A stretch of 64,000 bases of DNA. Origin: Hyphomicrobiaceae bacterium (GTDB taxonomy: Bacteria > Pseudomonadota > Alphaproteobacteria > Rhizobiales > Hyphomicrobiaceae). Each line of letters opens with the position of its first letter. Position 1 is the stretch's first letter. The notes under the pieces were generated by a model. The model worked only from the letters and a program-made list of their open reading frames with translations. It made no database searches and had not been told where the DNA came from. A program made the translations under genes and the position numbers. Positions 8,713 through 17,363 of this stretch are shown here, piece by piece. The stretch lies in assembly GCA_016793635.1 (NCBI GenBank), contig JAEUMD010000017.1, forward strand, positions 23,676 through 87,675. The letters are read 5' to 3'.

Positions 8713-10032
8713 TCAGCCATCCCGGAAAGCGTGGGAGAGTGCATCGGCGAGCGGCTTCACCAGATAACTGAGCATCGAGCGCGATCCGGTTTCGAAATAA
8801 ACCTCTGCCGGCATTCCGGGCAGCAGCATATGTCCGCTGGAAAGGCGGGCGAGCTCACGCGCTGCGATTTCCACGTCGGCGCTGAAATAGCTGCGTCCGG
8901 ATTTGTCGACCAGTTCGGCCGGAGAAACGCGGATCACCGAGCCTTCAAGGCGAGGCGTCGTGGCGCTGTCGAGCGCCGGAAAGCGAATGGTCGCCACCTG
9001 CCCGGCACGGACCTTGTCGACATCTTGGGTCTTCATCTCCGCGGTGACGATCAGCCGCTCGTCCTCGGGGATGACCTGGAGGATCGGGCTTGCCGGTGAG
9101 ATGACGCCGCCGACCGTCTGAAGGCTCAGCGCATGGACCCGACCGCTGCGCGGGGCACGGATTTCGATGCGGGCCAGGCGGTCGACGTAAGTCCGCTCGC
9201 TTGCGCGGGCCTCGGCCAGTTGGGCCTGCACTTTGCGCAACTCGTCGACCACCTCGGTCGTGAACGTCTTCTCGAGCTGGGCGATGCGCAGATCGACCTC
9301 CATCACGGCCCCCTGCGCCTTGGCCAGATCCGAAGAGAGCCGTCCTGTCTCACCTTCGAGTCGCGCCGCCTCGCGCTCGATCGGCAGCATCCGCTGGCGG
9401 TTGACGAAGCCCTTCTCGTAGAGCGGCCGCAGCGCGGTGAGTTCGCGCACGACGAGATCGGCCTGCTTGCGCGACGACGAGAGCTGCGCCTCGATGCCGC
9501 GCACCTCACCCTCGAGCTGGCCTCGGCGCTCCACCAGCAACGCCCGCTCGCCGAGGTGACCGGTGCGGCGGGCGGCAAACAGCGTCTTCTGCGCCGCTTG
9601 GATGCGGCTCGTCTCCTCGTCATCGTCGAGGCCGGAAGGACGCGCGAACGCCTCGCGCCGGTCCCGCTCCGCCTCGAGGCGCGCCTCCTGGATCGAAAGT
9701 TCGCGGACGCGCGAGCGGGCGATGGCGAGATCGGCTGACGCTCTTGTTCCGTCGAGACGCAATAGCACGTCACCGGCTCGCACCTGATCTCCGTTGCGCA
9801 CGCGGATCTCGGCGACGATACCGCCGTCGAGATGCTGCACCGTCTGATAGCTGCTTTCCACCGTGACCTTTCCCGGAGCCATCACCGCGCCCGAGATCGA
9901 GGCGAGCAGCAACCACGCGGCGAGTCCGAGCACGAGCCCGGCAACGGTGCGCATGCCGCGCCGTATCCATGGATCGGTAAGGTGCCAGTCCTCGGGAGGA
10001 GCCAAGGCCGCCGTTACGTCTGAGTGTGCCAT
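8713..10032 (-). CDS. Type I secretion membrane-fusion protein, HlyD/PrsE family
   Basis: About 439 residues: a short cytoplasmic N-terminus, one transmembrane helix (AGLVLGLAAWLLLASISGAV), a lipoyl/barrel-sandwich half (GKVTVESSYQTVQHLDGGIV), a ~200-residue alpha-helical hairpin of charged heptads, the second sandwich half (IRAPRSGRVHALSLQTVGGVI) and a beta-barrel domain. This order is that of periplasmic adaptor proteins linking the inner-membrane ABC exporter to TolC in type I secretion. The start ATG overlaps the upstream ABC gene stop (TGATG), so the two are translationally coupled. No TolC-like gene or RTX-type substrate is visible nearby. Confidence 0.9.
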   Translation of the reverse strand: MAHSDVTAALAPPEDWHLTDPWIRRGMRTVAGLVLGLAAWLLLASISGAVMAPGKVTVESSYQTVQHLDGGIVAEIRVRNGDQVRAGDVLLRLDGTRASADLAIARSRVRELSIQEARLEAERDRREAFARPSGLDDDEETSRIQAAQKTLFAARRTGHLGERALLVERRGQLEGEVRGIEAQLSSSRKQADLVVRELTALRPLYEKGFVNRQRMLPIEREAARLEGETGRLSSDLAKAQGAVMEVDLRIAQLEKTFTTEVVDELRKVQAQLAEARASERTYVDRLARIEIRAPRSGRVHALSLQTVGGVISPASPILQVIPEDERLIVTAEMKTQDVDKVRAGQVATIRFPALDSATTPRLEGSVIRVSPAELVDKSGRSYFSADVEIAARELARLSSGHMLLPGMPAEVYFETGSRSMLSYLVKPLADALSHAFRDG

Positions 10033-12467
10033 CACCTGCCCCCGCGCCGCATCGGTTGCAGCGGCGCCGGGGCGCCGCCCGACAGCGAGATCGACGCGAC
10101 CACCTCAGGCTGCGGCGGACGCTGAGCCGACGTCTCGGGCTTGCGCGCGGCGGGCGCTGCTGGAGTCCCGCCTTGAAGCACTTTCAGCACTTCATCGCGC
10201 GGGCCGAACGCGCGCTGCCCACCCCGCTCGAGCACCAGCAAGAGATCGGCCTTGGCGACCGCCTGCATGCGATGCGAAACGAGGACGATGGTCTGCCCGC
10301 GCTGCCGGCAGCCATCGAGCGCGAGCGCGAGCGCTTCGTCTCCGGCACGGTCGAGATTGGAATTGGGCTCGTCGAGGACGATGAGCGACGGCGCGCCATA
10401 CAGTGCCCGCGCCAAGCCGATGCGCTGGCGCTGGCCGGCGGAGAGATGATTGCCGAATGCGCCGAGCTGCGTCTGGTACCCTTGCGCAAGCCCGAGGATC
10501 ATCTCGTGCGCGTGCGCCTCTTTCGCCGCCGCCACGATATCGGAATCGCTGGCCGCCGGATCGAAACGAGCGATGTTCTCCGCGACGGTGCCGGCGAACA
10601 GCTCGACACTCTGCGGCAGATAGCCGATGTGGCGGCCAAGCTCCTCGGGCGGCCACTGGTCGATGCGCGCACCGTCGATGCGCACTTCACCCATGGCCGC
10701 GGGCCAGATGCCGACCAGCACCCGTGCCAGCGACGACTTTCCCGATGCGCTCGGCCCGACGACCGCGAGCATCTGCCCGGCGCGCGCGGCAAAACCGACG
10801 CCGCTTACGATCGGCTGGCGCCCATCCGGCGACGCAATGCCCAGCGCCGATACCTGCAAATTTCCCTTGGGAGTAGGCAGCGCCGTTCGCGCCGGCGGCA
10901 CCGGCTGCTGCCGCAGCAAATCGCTGAGCTTTCCATAGCTCTCACGCGCTTTGATAAGCTGGCGCCAATGCCCGATAGCCTGCTCGACGGGAGCGAGCGC
11001 GCGGCCGAGAATGATGGTCGAGGCGACGATGGCGCCCGCACTGATAAGGCCGTTGATGGCGAGCGCCGCACCGACCGCGAGCATCAGTGACTGCAACAGC
11101 AAGCGCAGCGATTTCGAAAGTGCCGACATGCTGCCGAGCCGGTCGGCGGCGAGGATTTGCCAGGCCAGGCTTTCGCGGTTTGCCTGCTGCCAGCGCGAGC
11201 GATAGGCACCGAGCATTCCCATCGCAAGGATCGATTCCGCATTGCGCTGGCCCGTATCCGCAAGCTCGAAACTGCGGAAGGCGGCACGGCCGGACTCGAG
11301 CTGCGGGCCACGGCTGCGCACCTCGCTCAACACAGCGATAGCGAGCAGCAACGCGGCACCGAGGGTGGCAGCGACACCGAGCGTCCAATGCAGCATGAAG
11401 ATCGCGCCGAGATAGATCGGCGTCCAAGGCGCGTCGAAGAGTGTCAGCGGACCCTGGCTGGCGAGGAACTGGCGCAAGGAGTCGAGCTCGCGCAGAGCGG
11501 GCGGAGTGGTTCCCTGCGTTCGGACCGAGCGGCGTAGCGACGCCTCGAAGACACGATCACCGATGCGTCCGTCCACTTCCGCGCCGATGCGCGCGACGAT
11601 GCGCGAGCGGACCAACTCGAGGAAGCCGATGATCGCATAGGCCGCCGCCGTCATGATCGACAGCACGACGAGCGTCGGCACGCTTCCCGAAGTCAGCACG
11701 CGGTCGTAGACCTGGAGCATGAACAGCGGGCCGGCGAGCATCAGAACGTTGATGACAAGCGAGAAGACACCCGCGGCCAGGAACGCGCGGCGGCTGGCCA
11801 GCAGCGCTTGCGCCAGCTCGGCTTTTGCGAGGCTCGGCTGACGCCCGGCGGGGGATGATGCGTCGTCCGAGCGCGACGGGTCGGGAAGCCGGGGCGCGCG
11901 TGACGAACCGGCGAGACCGGCCAGCAGCCGCCGTGCACCGGCGAACGGCGGGCGAAGAGAAGACAAAGCTGGATCGACAGGGGCTTCACCCTCGGGCGCG
12001 CTCGGAGCGGCAACGTCAGGACCAGGGAGGATCGCCTCGTTCAAAATGGGGGCGGCCAAACTCTCGGTCGCGGCAGTCGATGTCGCGACGTCGGACAGAG
12101 AAGCGGCGACCGGGGGCGGCGTGACGTCGATTTCGGGGCTTGCTGGCAGCGCCGGAGGGCGCTTTTCGACGATGCGGCCACGCAAGCGCCTCTGCGGGGA
12201 ACCGAGTTGCAGAGCCGCCCTATGCTCGACCTTGGAGGGGGCGGGCACGCAAGCCGGGGCCAGCAGGTCGTCCAAACCGTCCAATTCGTCAGCCCGCAAC
12301 GCCGACAGCCGCTCGCGCGCCGCGATCATGCGGTCGCGATCGTCATCTGGCCTCGGCAACGGTTGGCGGGCACGCTTCACAGTATTTCCAGGCTCTACGT
12401 GGCCGGGAACGTCCGGCTGGCGCAGACCGGCCTCGAGCCGCCGGTCGCCCCGGAACATTGCGGCCAA
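10032..12467 (-). CDS. Type I secretion ABC transporter (PrsD/HlyB-like) with long N-terminal extension
   Basis: 811 residues from a TTG at 12467; a nearby ATG at 12458 or a later Met are alternatives and the true start is uncertain. Residues ~1-210 are Pro/Ala/Arg-rich and disordered-looking. The six-helix exporter domain begins at about residue 225 (LLASRRAFLAAGVFSLVINVLML) and includes the FMLQVYDRVLTS motif typical of the PrtD/PrsD branch. The nucleotide-binding domain has Walker A GPSASGKSS, Q-loop YLPQSVELFAG, signature LSAGQRQR, Walker B SLIVLDEPNSNLD and the switch His in LVSHR. It powers export of an unknown protein together with the overlapping HlyD-type gene. There is no C39 peptidase domain, so this is not a bacteriocin-type exporter. 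Confidence 0.9.
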   Translation of the reverse strand: MAAMFRGDRRLEAGLRQPDVPGHVEPGNTVKRARQPLPRPDDDRDRMIAARERLSALRADELDGLDDLLAPACVPAPSKVEHRAALQLGSPQRRLRGRIVEKRPPALPASPEIDVTPPPVAASLSDVATSTAATESLAAPILNEAILPGPDVAAPSAPEGEAPVDPALSSLRPPFAGARRLLAGLAGSSRAPRLPDPSRSDDASSPAGRQPSLAKAELAQALLASRRAFLAAGVFSLVINVLMLAGPLFMLQVYDRVLTSGSVPTLVVLSIMTAAAYAIIGFLELVRSRIVARIGAEVDGRIGDRVFEASLRRSVRTQGTTPPALRELDSLRQFLASQGPLTLFDAPWTPIYLGAIFMLHWTLGVAATLGAALLLAIAVLSEVRSRGPQLESGRAAFRSFELADTGQRNAESILAMGMLGAYRSRWQQANRESLAWQILAADRLGSMSALSKSLRLLLQSLMLAVGAALAINGLISAGAIVASTIILGRALAPVEQAIGHWRQLIKARESYGKLSDLLRQQPVPPARTALPTPKGNLQVSALGIASPDGRQPIVSGVGFAARAGQMLAVVGPSASGKSSLARVLVGIWPAAMGEVRIDGARIDQWPPEELGRHIGYLPQSVELFAGTVAENIARFDPAASDSDIVAAAKEAHAHEMILGLAQGYQTQLGAFGNHLSAGQRQRIGLARALYGAPSLIVLDEPNSNLDRAGDEALALALDGCRQRGQTIVLVSHRMQAVAKADLLLVLERGGQRAFGPRDEVLKVLQGGTPAAPAARKPETSAQRPPQPEVVASISLSGGAPAPLQPMRRGGR

Positions 12468-12611
12468 CAGCGTGAGAAATTGATTAAGCCGCAGACGATT
12501 ACCGGACGCCGGATAACACGGCGGGCGAACTATCTTGTTTAGCGGAGTGTTAGTTTCGTCGTGTATTGTCGGAGCGAGGAAATGCTTGCCCGAGTTCAGG
12601 AGTTACTTGTC

Positions 12612-13007
12612 ATGCGTCTCAAATCACTGCTTGCCGCACTGGCGGCTCTGGCGGCCGTACTGGTCTCGCTGCCGCACACGGCAGGCGCCGGCGTGTTCCA
12701 TCGCGACCACCCGCCGCGCGGCTGGGGCGAGGCACGCGACGTCGTCCATCACATCTATTATCCGCGTTATCGCCACCGCTACTACGTGCACGCCACGACC
12801 GATCCGTACGCCTACCGCTACGAGCCGCGCGGGTACTACCCCTATTACAACTCGGGCTACTGGGTTCCGGCCAAGTGCTACCCGACTTGCCGCCCGCGCC
12901 TGAAGCTGCCGCCCTACTACAAGGCATGGGGCGCCACCAAGCGGCGCTATCACCACCGCGCCTGGCACGCCCGTCACCACGGCCGTATCCGTCGCGGGCA
13001 CTGGTGA
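12612..13007 (+). CDS. Small exported Tyr/His/Arg-rich protein
   Basis: 131 residues from the ATG at 12612, supported by CAGGAG about 10 bases upstream. A signal peptide (MRLKSLLAALAALAAVLVSLPHTAGAG) leads to a mature chain dominated by Tyr, His, Arg and Pro, with clusters such as YYPRYRHRYYVH and YRYEPRGYYPYY, two cysteines (KCYPTC) and a His/Arg-rich end (RRYHHRAWHARHHGR). Proteins of this composition are common in Rhizobiales envelopes but have no established function. The gene is followed by a terminator-like hairpin and is divergent from the type I secretion operon. Confidence 0.65.
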   Translation: MRLKSLLAALAALAAVLVSLPHTAGAGVFHRDHPPRGWGEARDVVHHIYYPRYRHRYYVHATTDPYAYRYEPRGYYPYYNSGYWVPAKCYPTCRPRLKLPPYYKAWGATKRRYHHRAWHARHHGRIRRGHW

Positions 13008-13030
13008 TCGTCTCTCGATCCCGCTGAATT

Positions 13031-13061
13031 TCGGGCCGGGCGGTTCGCCGTTCCGGCCCGA
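13031..13061 (+). terminator. Terminator-like hairpin
   Basis: TCGGGCCGG (13031-13039) pairs perfectly with CCGGCCCGA (13053-13061) around a 13-nt loop, followed by TTTGCGTT. It lies 24 bp past the stop of the Tyr/His-rich exported gene. The T-run is short, so the strength is uncertain. Confidence 0.6.
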
Positions 13062-13225
13062 TTTGCGTTCCGTCATTGGCCGGGGCGGGCGATTGTGCGC
13101 TCCGTCACCGTTGCAGGGGCGCCGCGATGGCACCATGTCGAACTGTGGCACGGGATGCATCGGCCACAGCGGCGGGCCTCCGGCACAAGCCAGTCGCGGC
13201 CAATGAGAATTGAGGCGCAGGGCCG

Positions 13226-13648
13226 ATGAGATCCGAGAAGCGATTTCCGCGCCTGATCCCTGGCGACGAGCACGGGCCGTCCCGGCTGCTCGAGTTCCTG
13301 GCGCTTCACACGGGCATGGGCGCCGGCATCGGCATCTCGTTCGCCGCGCTGGCCGTGCTCACGGATTTCGCCGGCATCGGCACGCTAATGAAGGAGACTA
13401 GCGATCCGGTCATTCCGATGGTGCTGCTGTTCGCTTCGTTCGCGCTGACGTTCGCGAGCCTCAAGGTCGGCATCGCCGTGATGTCGCTTCCGCTCGATCC
13501 GCCGGACCGGGAGGAGGGACAGGACAGCGCGGACGACGGCACGCCGCGCGAGCCGCCGGAACCGCCGTCGTTTCATGTGGCAGAGAAGAAACCGGAACCG
13601 GCGAAAGAACCCGAGGAACCGAACCGCCTGCTCGGCCGGCGCGAGTGA
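13226..13648 (+). CDS. Two-helix inner-membrane protein with acidic/proline-rich tail
   Basis: 140 residues. Two hydrophobic helices (about 29-50, GAGIGISFAALAVLTDFAG; and 65-88, VIPMVLLFASFALTFASLKVGIAV) are followed by a polar, Pro/Glu-rich C-terminal tail of ~50 residues (DPPDREEGQDSADD, EKKPEPAKEPEEPN). The topology suggests both ends in the cytoplasm. I cannot assign a family. It is convergent with rlmB. Confidence 0.6.
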   Translation: MRSEKRFPRLIPGDEHGPSRLLEFLALHTGMGAGIGISFAALAVLTDFAGIGTLMKETSDPVIPMVLLFASFALTFASLKVGIAVMSLPLDPPDREEGQDSADDGTPREPPEPPSFHVAEKKPEPAKEPEEPNRLLGRRE

Positions 13649-13757
13649 CGGATTGCGGGCCTTCGCTCGGCCGCCACCCTCTAGATTGCTATCGACTTTG
13701 ATGGACGCACGGTGGCTTCCGTCTCAGCCGTTGTCGCCCCGAATTCGACAGTCAGGC

Positions 13758-14609
13758 TCACGTCCCTGAGCGCCGCCGCATCGCCGCCAGATGCAGCGCA
13801 ATCGCCGCAGCATTCGATACGTTGAGGCTCGCAAGCGTTCCGGCTGTGCCGATGCGGCAGATGAGATCGCACGTCTCTCGGGTCAACTGCCGGAGCCCCT
13901 TGCCCTCGGCCCCCAGCACGAACGCGACGGCACCGGCAAGTGGCGCGTCGTCGAGCAACGTCTCTCCCTCGCCATCGAGGCCGATCAGCGTGACGCCGGC
14001 CTCTTTCATGTCAGCCATAGCGCGCGCCAGGTTCTGCTCGAGCGCCACCGGCACGAGCTCCAGCGCGCCCGACGCTGATTTGGCGAGCGTACCGTTGAGC
14101 GGTGGGCTGTGCCGGCGCGTCGTGACCAGCCCCGATGCCCCGAAGACGGCGGCGGAGCGCAGCACCGCGCCGACGTTGTGCGGGTCCGTCACCTGATCGA
14201 GCACCACCAGCGGCCCGCCCTGCGCTGCCTTCCCGACCAACTCTTCCAGCGACGGCTCCGGCAGCGGCTCGACGACCGCGAGGATGCCCTGATGGACCGT
14301 ATCGGCGCCGAGCCGGTTGTCGAGGTCGCGTGGCCGCACCGGTTCCACGGTGAGATGGCGCGCGGCGATCTCCGCCTCGAGGCGTCGAGCTGCGTTCTCG
14401 GTCGCCAGCAGGCTGATGAAACGCCGCTCCGGATTGGCGAGTGCCGCAGCCACGGCATGGATGCCGAACAGCTCGACGCGACCTTCGTCCTCGGCCACTT
14501 TGGTGTGCCCGCCAGAGCGGTACGCACCACCTGGACGCCGGCCGGCATCGCGCGACCCCAGACGCTTCGGCTTGAATGAACGGTGCTTCGGCGTATCGGC
14601 GGGGGACAT
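13758..14609 (-). CDS. rlmB: 23S rRNA (guanosine-2'-O)-methyltransferase RlmB / TrmH family
   Basis: 283 residues from ATG 14609, which has an AGAAGG ribosome-binding site; the frame stays open 74 codons further upstream but that part looks non-coding. After a basic ~45-residue N-terminal tail there is a substrate-binding domain (ELFGIHAVAAALANPER) and a SPOUT methyltransferase domain with motif 1 DQVTDPHNVGAVLRSAAVFGA, motif 2 FVLGAEGKGLRQL and motif 3 ASLNVSNAAAIAL, which form the AdoMet-binding trefoil knot. By family it 2'-O-methylates G2251 of 23S rRNA. The upstream flank carries a tRNA-like fragment (14641-14694). Confidence 0.9.
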   Translation of the reverse strand: MSPADTPKHRSFKPKRLGSRDAGRRPGGAYRSGGHTKVAEDEGRVELFGIHAVAAALANPERRFISLLATENAARRLEAEIAARHLTVEPVRPRDLDNRLGADTVHQGILAVVEPLPEPSLEELVGKAAQGGPLVVLDQVTDPHNVGAVLRSAAVFGASGLVTTRRHSPPLNGTLAKSASGALELVPVALEQNLARAMADMKEAGVTLIGLDGEGETLLDDAPLAGAVAFVLGAEGKGLRQLTRETCDLICRIGTAGTLASLNVSNAAAIALHLAAMRRRSGT

Positions 14610-14881
14610 GGCGGGCCTTCTCGGCAACAGGAGGACGATGTCGGCGGAGTGGCCGAGCGATTCGACTGGCTCTAATACGGCCAGTCCGGAAAGGCCAGCC
14701 CGCCCCAAATTGCGCCCTGCCGGACTCGATTGCAGTGGAGTTCGGACAACGCGGTATAGAGGTTTCGCGCCGGGTGGGGTATGCGGTCTGTTTGCGGTGC
14801 ACAAAGAGCCGGGAGAAGCCCGCCCCCGCAATCGTTATAGACAGGAGCCATGACCAAACCGGAGGCTCGGCAGACGCGGAG

Positions 14882-16081
14882 ATGATCGTCAGGCTACCAA
14901 GCATCGCCTGTGTTCTCATGCACGGAACGGCGCACGCGCCGGTGCTCGATCTTGCGCGCCGCCTGTTCGCCGCCGACGAAATTCGCGACATGCACGATTT
15001 CGCGCACGAAGCCCTCATCGCGGAGGTCTCCAGCCGCGCCGCCGCCGGGCTGATGACGGCAATCGTCGAAGGCGGCTCGCCGGCTGGGGCGCACAGGCTG
15101 CGGGTGGCGCTCGCTTCGGCGGCGCGTGAAAACTATGTGCGCCGTTTCGGACTGGTGATGGCGGATGCGCTACGCAGCGAGCCAAAAATAGAATCGCGTC
15201 TGAAGATCGACGGCTACCGCGAGGTCCACGTGCTCGACGAGCAATGCGCCATGGACGCGATGCTCGAGCGCGAGCCGATGCCGACCGACCGCCGCGACAT
15301 CACCGGTGCCTTCGACATCATCGGCGACGTGCACGGATGCGCGGACGAGCTCATCGCGTTGATGCAGCGGCTCGGATATCGCATCGATTGGCCGGAGGCG
15401 AATGCCGGCGCCGGAGACCTGCCGCACATCACACCACCAGCGGGACGCCGTATCATTTTCGTCGGCGATCTCGTCGATCGTGGCCCGCGCTCTGCAGACG
15501 TGCTGCGCATCGTCCTCGCGATGTTCCGAGCCGGCTCCGCGCTACTCGTGCCGGGCAACCACGACATGAAGTTCCTCCGCTGGCTCGAGGGGCAGAAGGT
15601 GGCGATCACGCATGGCCTCGACGCGACCATACGGTCGCTCGAGGGCGCGCCGGCCCAACTGCTGGAAGGTGTGCGCGCCATGCTCGGCGGGCTATGGAGC
15701 CACCTCTGGATCGATGGCGGCCGGCTTGCCGTCGCCCACGCCGGGATCATCGAGCCGATGCTCGGGCGGGCAACCCCACGCGTGCGCCACTTCTGCCTCT
15801 ACGGCGATACGTCGGGCGAGAAGGACACGAGCGGCCTGCCGATCCGCTACAATTGGGCGGCGACCTACGCGGGCGAGACCGCAATCGTCTACGGCCACAC
15901 CCCGGTTGCAGACGCGGAATGGCAGAACAATACGCTGTGCATCGATACCGGCTGCTGTTTCGGGAAAAAGCTGACGGCACTGCGCTGGCCGGAACGGGAA
16001 GTTGTGAGCGAGCCGGCCCGGGCGACCTACGCCCGGCTGATCCGCAGCCTTGGCCACCCGCCCGCGCGACAGCCGGCCTGA
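14882..16081 (+). CDS. Pnkp-like protein: degenerate P-loop kinase domain fused to a PP1/PrpE-type metallophosphatase
   Basis: 399 residues from ATG 14882; upstream codons in the same frame look non-coding. The C-terminal ~260 residues are a calcineurin-type phosphoesterase with FDIIGDVHGCADEL, RRIIFVGDLVDRGPRSADVL, LLVPGNHDMKFL, a downstream AHAGI and YGHTP, i.e. all metal-binding motifs of the PPP/PrpE family. The N-terminal ~130 residues align in pattern with the 5'-kinase domain of bacterial polynucleotide kinase-phosphatase (hydrophobic strand, helix, 'EVSSRAAAGLMTAIVEGG' and an 'RVALASAARE' helix). However, the Walker A position reads CVLMHGTAHAPVLDLARR and lacks the GKS/T triad. So the phosphatase should be active and the kinase half probably is not. 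An end-processing or regulatory role is inference. Confidence 0.75.
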   Translation: MIVRLPSIACVLMHGTAHAPVLDLARRLFAADEIRDMHDFAHEALIAEVSSRAAAGLMTAIVEGGSPAGAHRLRVALASAARENYVRRFGLVMADALRSEPKIESRLKIDGYREVHVLDEQCAMDAMLEREPMPTDRRDITGAFDIIGDVHGCADELIALMQRLGYRIDWPEANAGAGDLPHITPPAGRRIIFVGDLVDRGPRSADVLRIVLAMFRAGSALLVPGNHDMKFLRWLEGQKVAITHGLDATIRSLEGAPAQLLEGVRAMLGGLWSHLWIDGGRLAVAHAGIIEPMLGRATPRVRHFCLYGDTSGEKDTSGLPIRYNWAATYAGETAIVYGHTPVADAEWQNNTLCIDTGCCFGKKLTALRWPEREVVSEPARATYARLIRSLGHPPARQPA

Positions 16082-16379
16082 ACGCGCCGGGCAATCCCGC
16101 TCGCCACATACCTGAATTCGGATGGAGAACTGGGCCGGCACCCGATCGCGAGAGGAGAGCCAGCAGCAGTTTCGCGGATCGGTCGGCCAACGCGATTCAT
16201 CAAAATCGGCAATTGCTCTCCCCAAAGCCCGCCTGGGGTGCGATTCATCTGACCGATCAGCCGCGCCAGAGGCGCTCACCGCCGTCGTGGCCATCCCACG
16301 GCAGGCACGCAGCGCCTGCACGGGGCCGTTCCGTGCCCAAAGTTCCGCCCCTGGACGGGCACGAAAATCGCTGTCACCG

Positions 16380-17363
16380 ATGCAGCGATCCCCAGATGTG
16401 GTGGAAGCCATGCCCGATGCCCCATCGTTGCCCATCTTCCGCGATTGGAGCCCGGCGCACACGGCCGGGTGGGCCAATTCCGCGCTCAGGATCGGGCATC
16501 GCCTGCATGAAGACCCGCTCTTCAGCCTCGACGCACTCGCCGACCTGATCGACCGCTACCCACGCGAGCATTACGCGCTGGTGCACATGGGCGCGCAAAA
16601 GGAACGGCGGCTTTGGCGCGAGGGCGAGATCAACGGCGTGCCCGGACGCGCCGTGGTCGAGGCCATCGCGCAGGGCCGCATGTGGCTGAACTTGCGCAAC
16701 GTCAGCATGGTCGACCCGCGCTACCGCGAAGTTCTGGACCGTATCTTCGAAGAGGTCCGCCACAACGTACCGGGCTACGAGACCTACGCCCGCACTTGCG
16801 GCATCCTCATCTCCTCGCCCAACGCACAGGTCTACTATCACATGGACCTTCCGGGCCAATCGCTCTGGCAGATGCACGGCAGGAAGCGCGTCTACCTCTA
16901 TCCCGACCGCGCGCCGTTTCTCTCAGCCGAGCAGCTCGAGCGCATCGCCCTCTACGAGGTCGAAGTCGATATCCCCTATGAGCCCTGGTACGACCAGCAC
17001 GCGACGGTTTTCGAGATCGGCGGCGGCGAGATGCTGCACTGGCCGCTCAATGCCCCGCATCGCGTAGAGAACCTCGACTGCCTCAATGTCTCGATGACCA
17101 CGGAATACTGGACCGACCATATTCGCCGGCGGCAGATGCTCAACATGGCCAACGGCATCCTGCGCCACACGCTCGGCGTCGCGCCGAGTTCCGCCGCGAC
17201 GTCCGGCCCTGGCTTCTGGGCCAAGGCCGCGTTGCAAGCCGGTGTTCGCCGCTCCGGCTTACTGAGGAAGGCGCGCAAGTCCCGCCGTCCAGTCGCATTC
17301 CGACTCGATCCGTCGCGGCCGGGCCACGTCATCGACCTCGACCCCAGCGCGAGCCGGCCGTGA
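16380..17363 (+). CDS. Cupin-like/JmjC-type (FIH-like) iron dioxygenase family protein
   Basis: 327 residues from ATG 16380 (a Met 10 codons later is also possible). The central domain has the double-stranded beta-helix metal triad: His and Asp in YYHMDLPGQSLWQMHG and a distal His in NAPHRVEN, with the LWQMHGRKRVYLYP stretch typical of cupin_8/JmjC proteins such as FIH. The family uses Fe(II) and 2-oxoglutarate to hydroxylate proteins or small molecules; the substrate here is unknown. The last ~60 residues are basic and polar (RKARKSRRPVAFR). Its stop codon overlaps the GTG start of the following acetyltransferase, indicating translational coupling and a shared task, perhaps in modification of a surface polymer or peptide. 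Confidence 0.75.
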   Translation: MQRSPDVVEAMPDAPSLPIFRDWSPAHTAGWANSALRIGHRLHEDPLFSLDALADLIDRYPREHYALVHMGAQKERRLWREGEINGVPGRAVVEAIAQGRMWLNLRNVSMVDPRYREVLDRIFEEVRHNVPGYETYARTCGILISSPNAQVYYHMDLPGQSLWQMHGRKRVYLYPDRAPFLSAEQLERIALYEVEVDIPYEPWYDQHATVFEIGGGEMLHWPLNAPHRVENLDCLNVSMTTEYWTDHIRRRQMLNMANGILRHTLGVAPSSAATSGPGFWAKAALQAGVRRSGLLRKARKSRRPVAFRLDPSRPGHVIDLDPSASRP

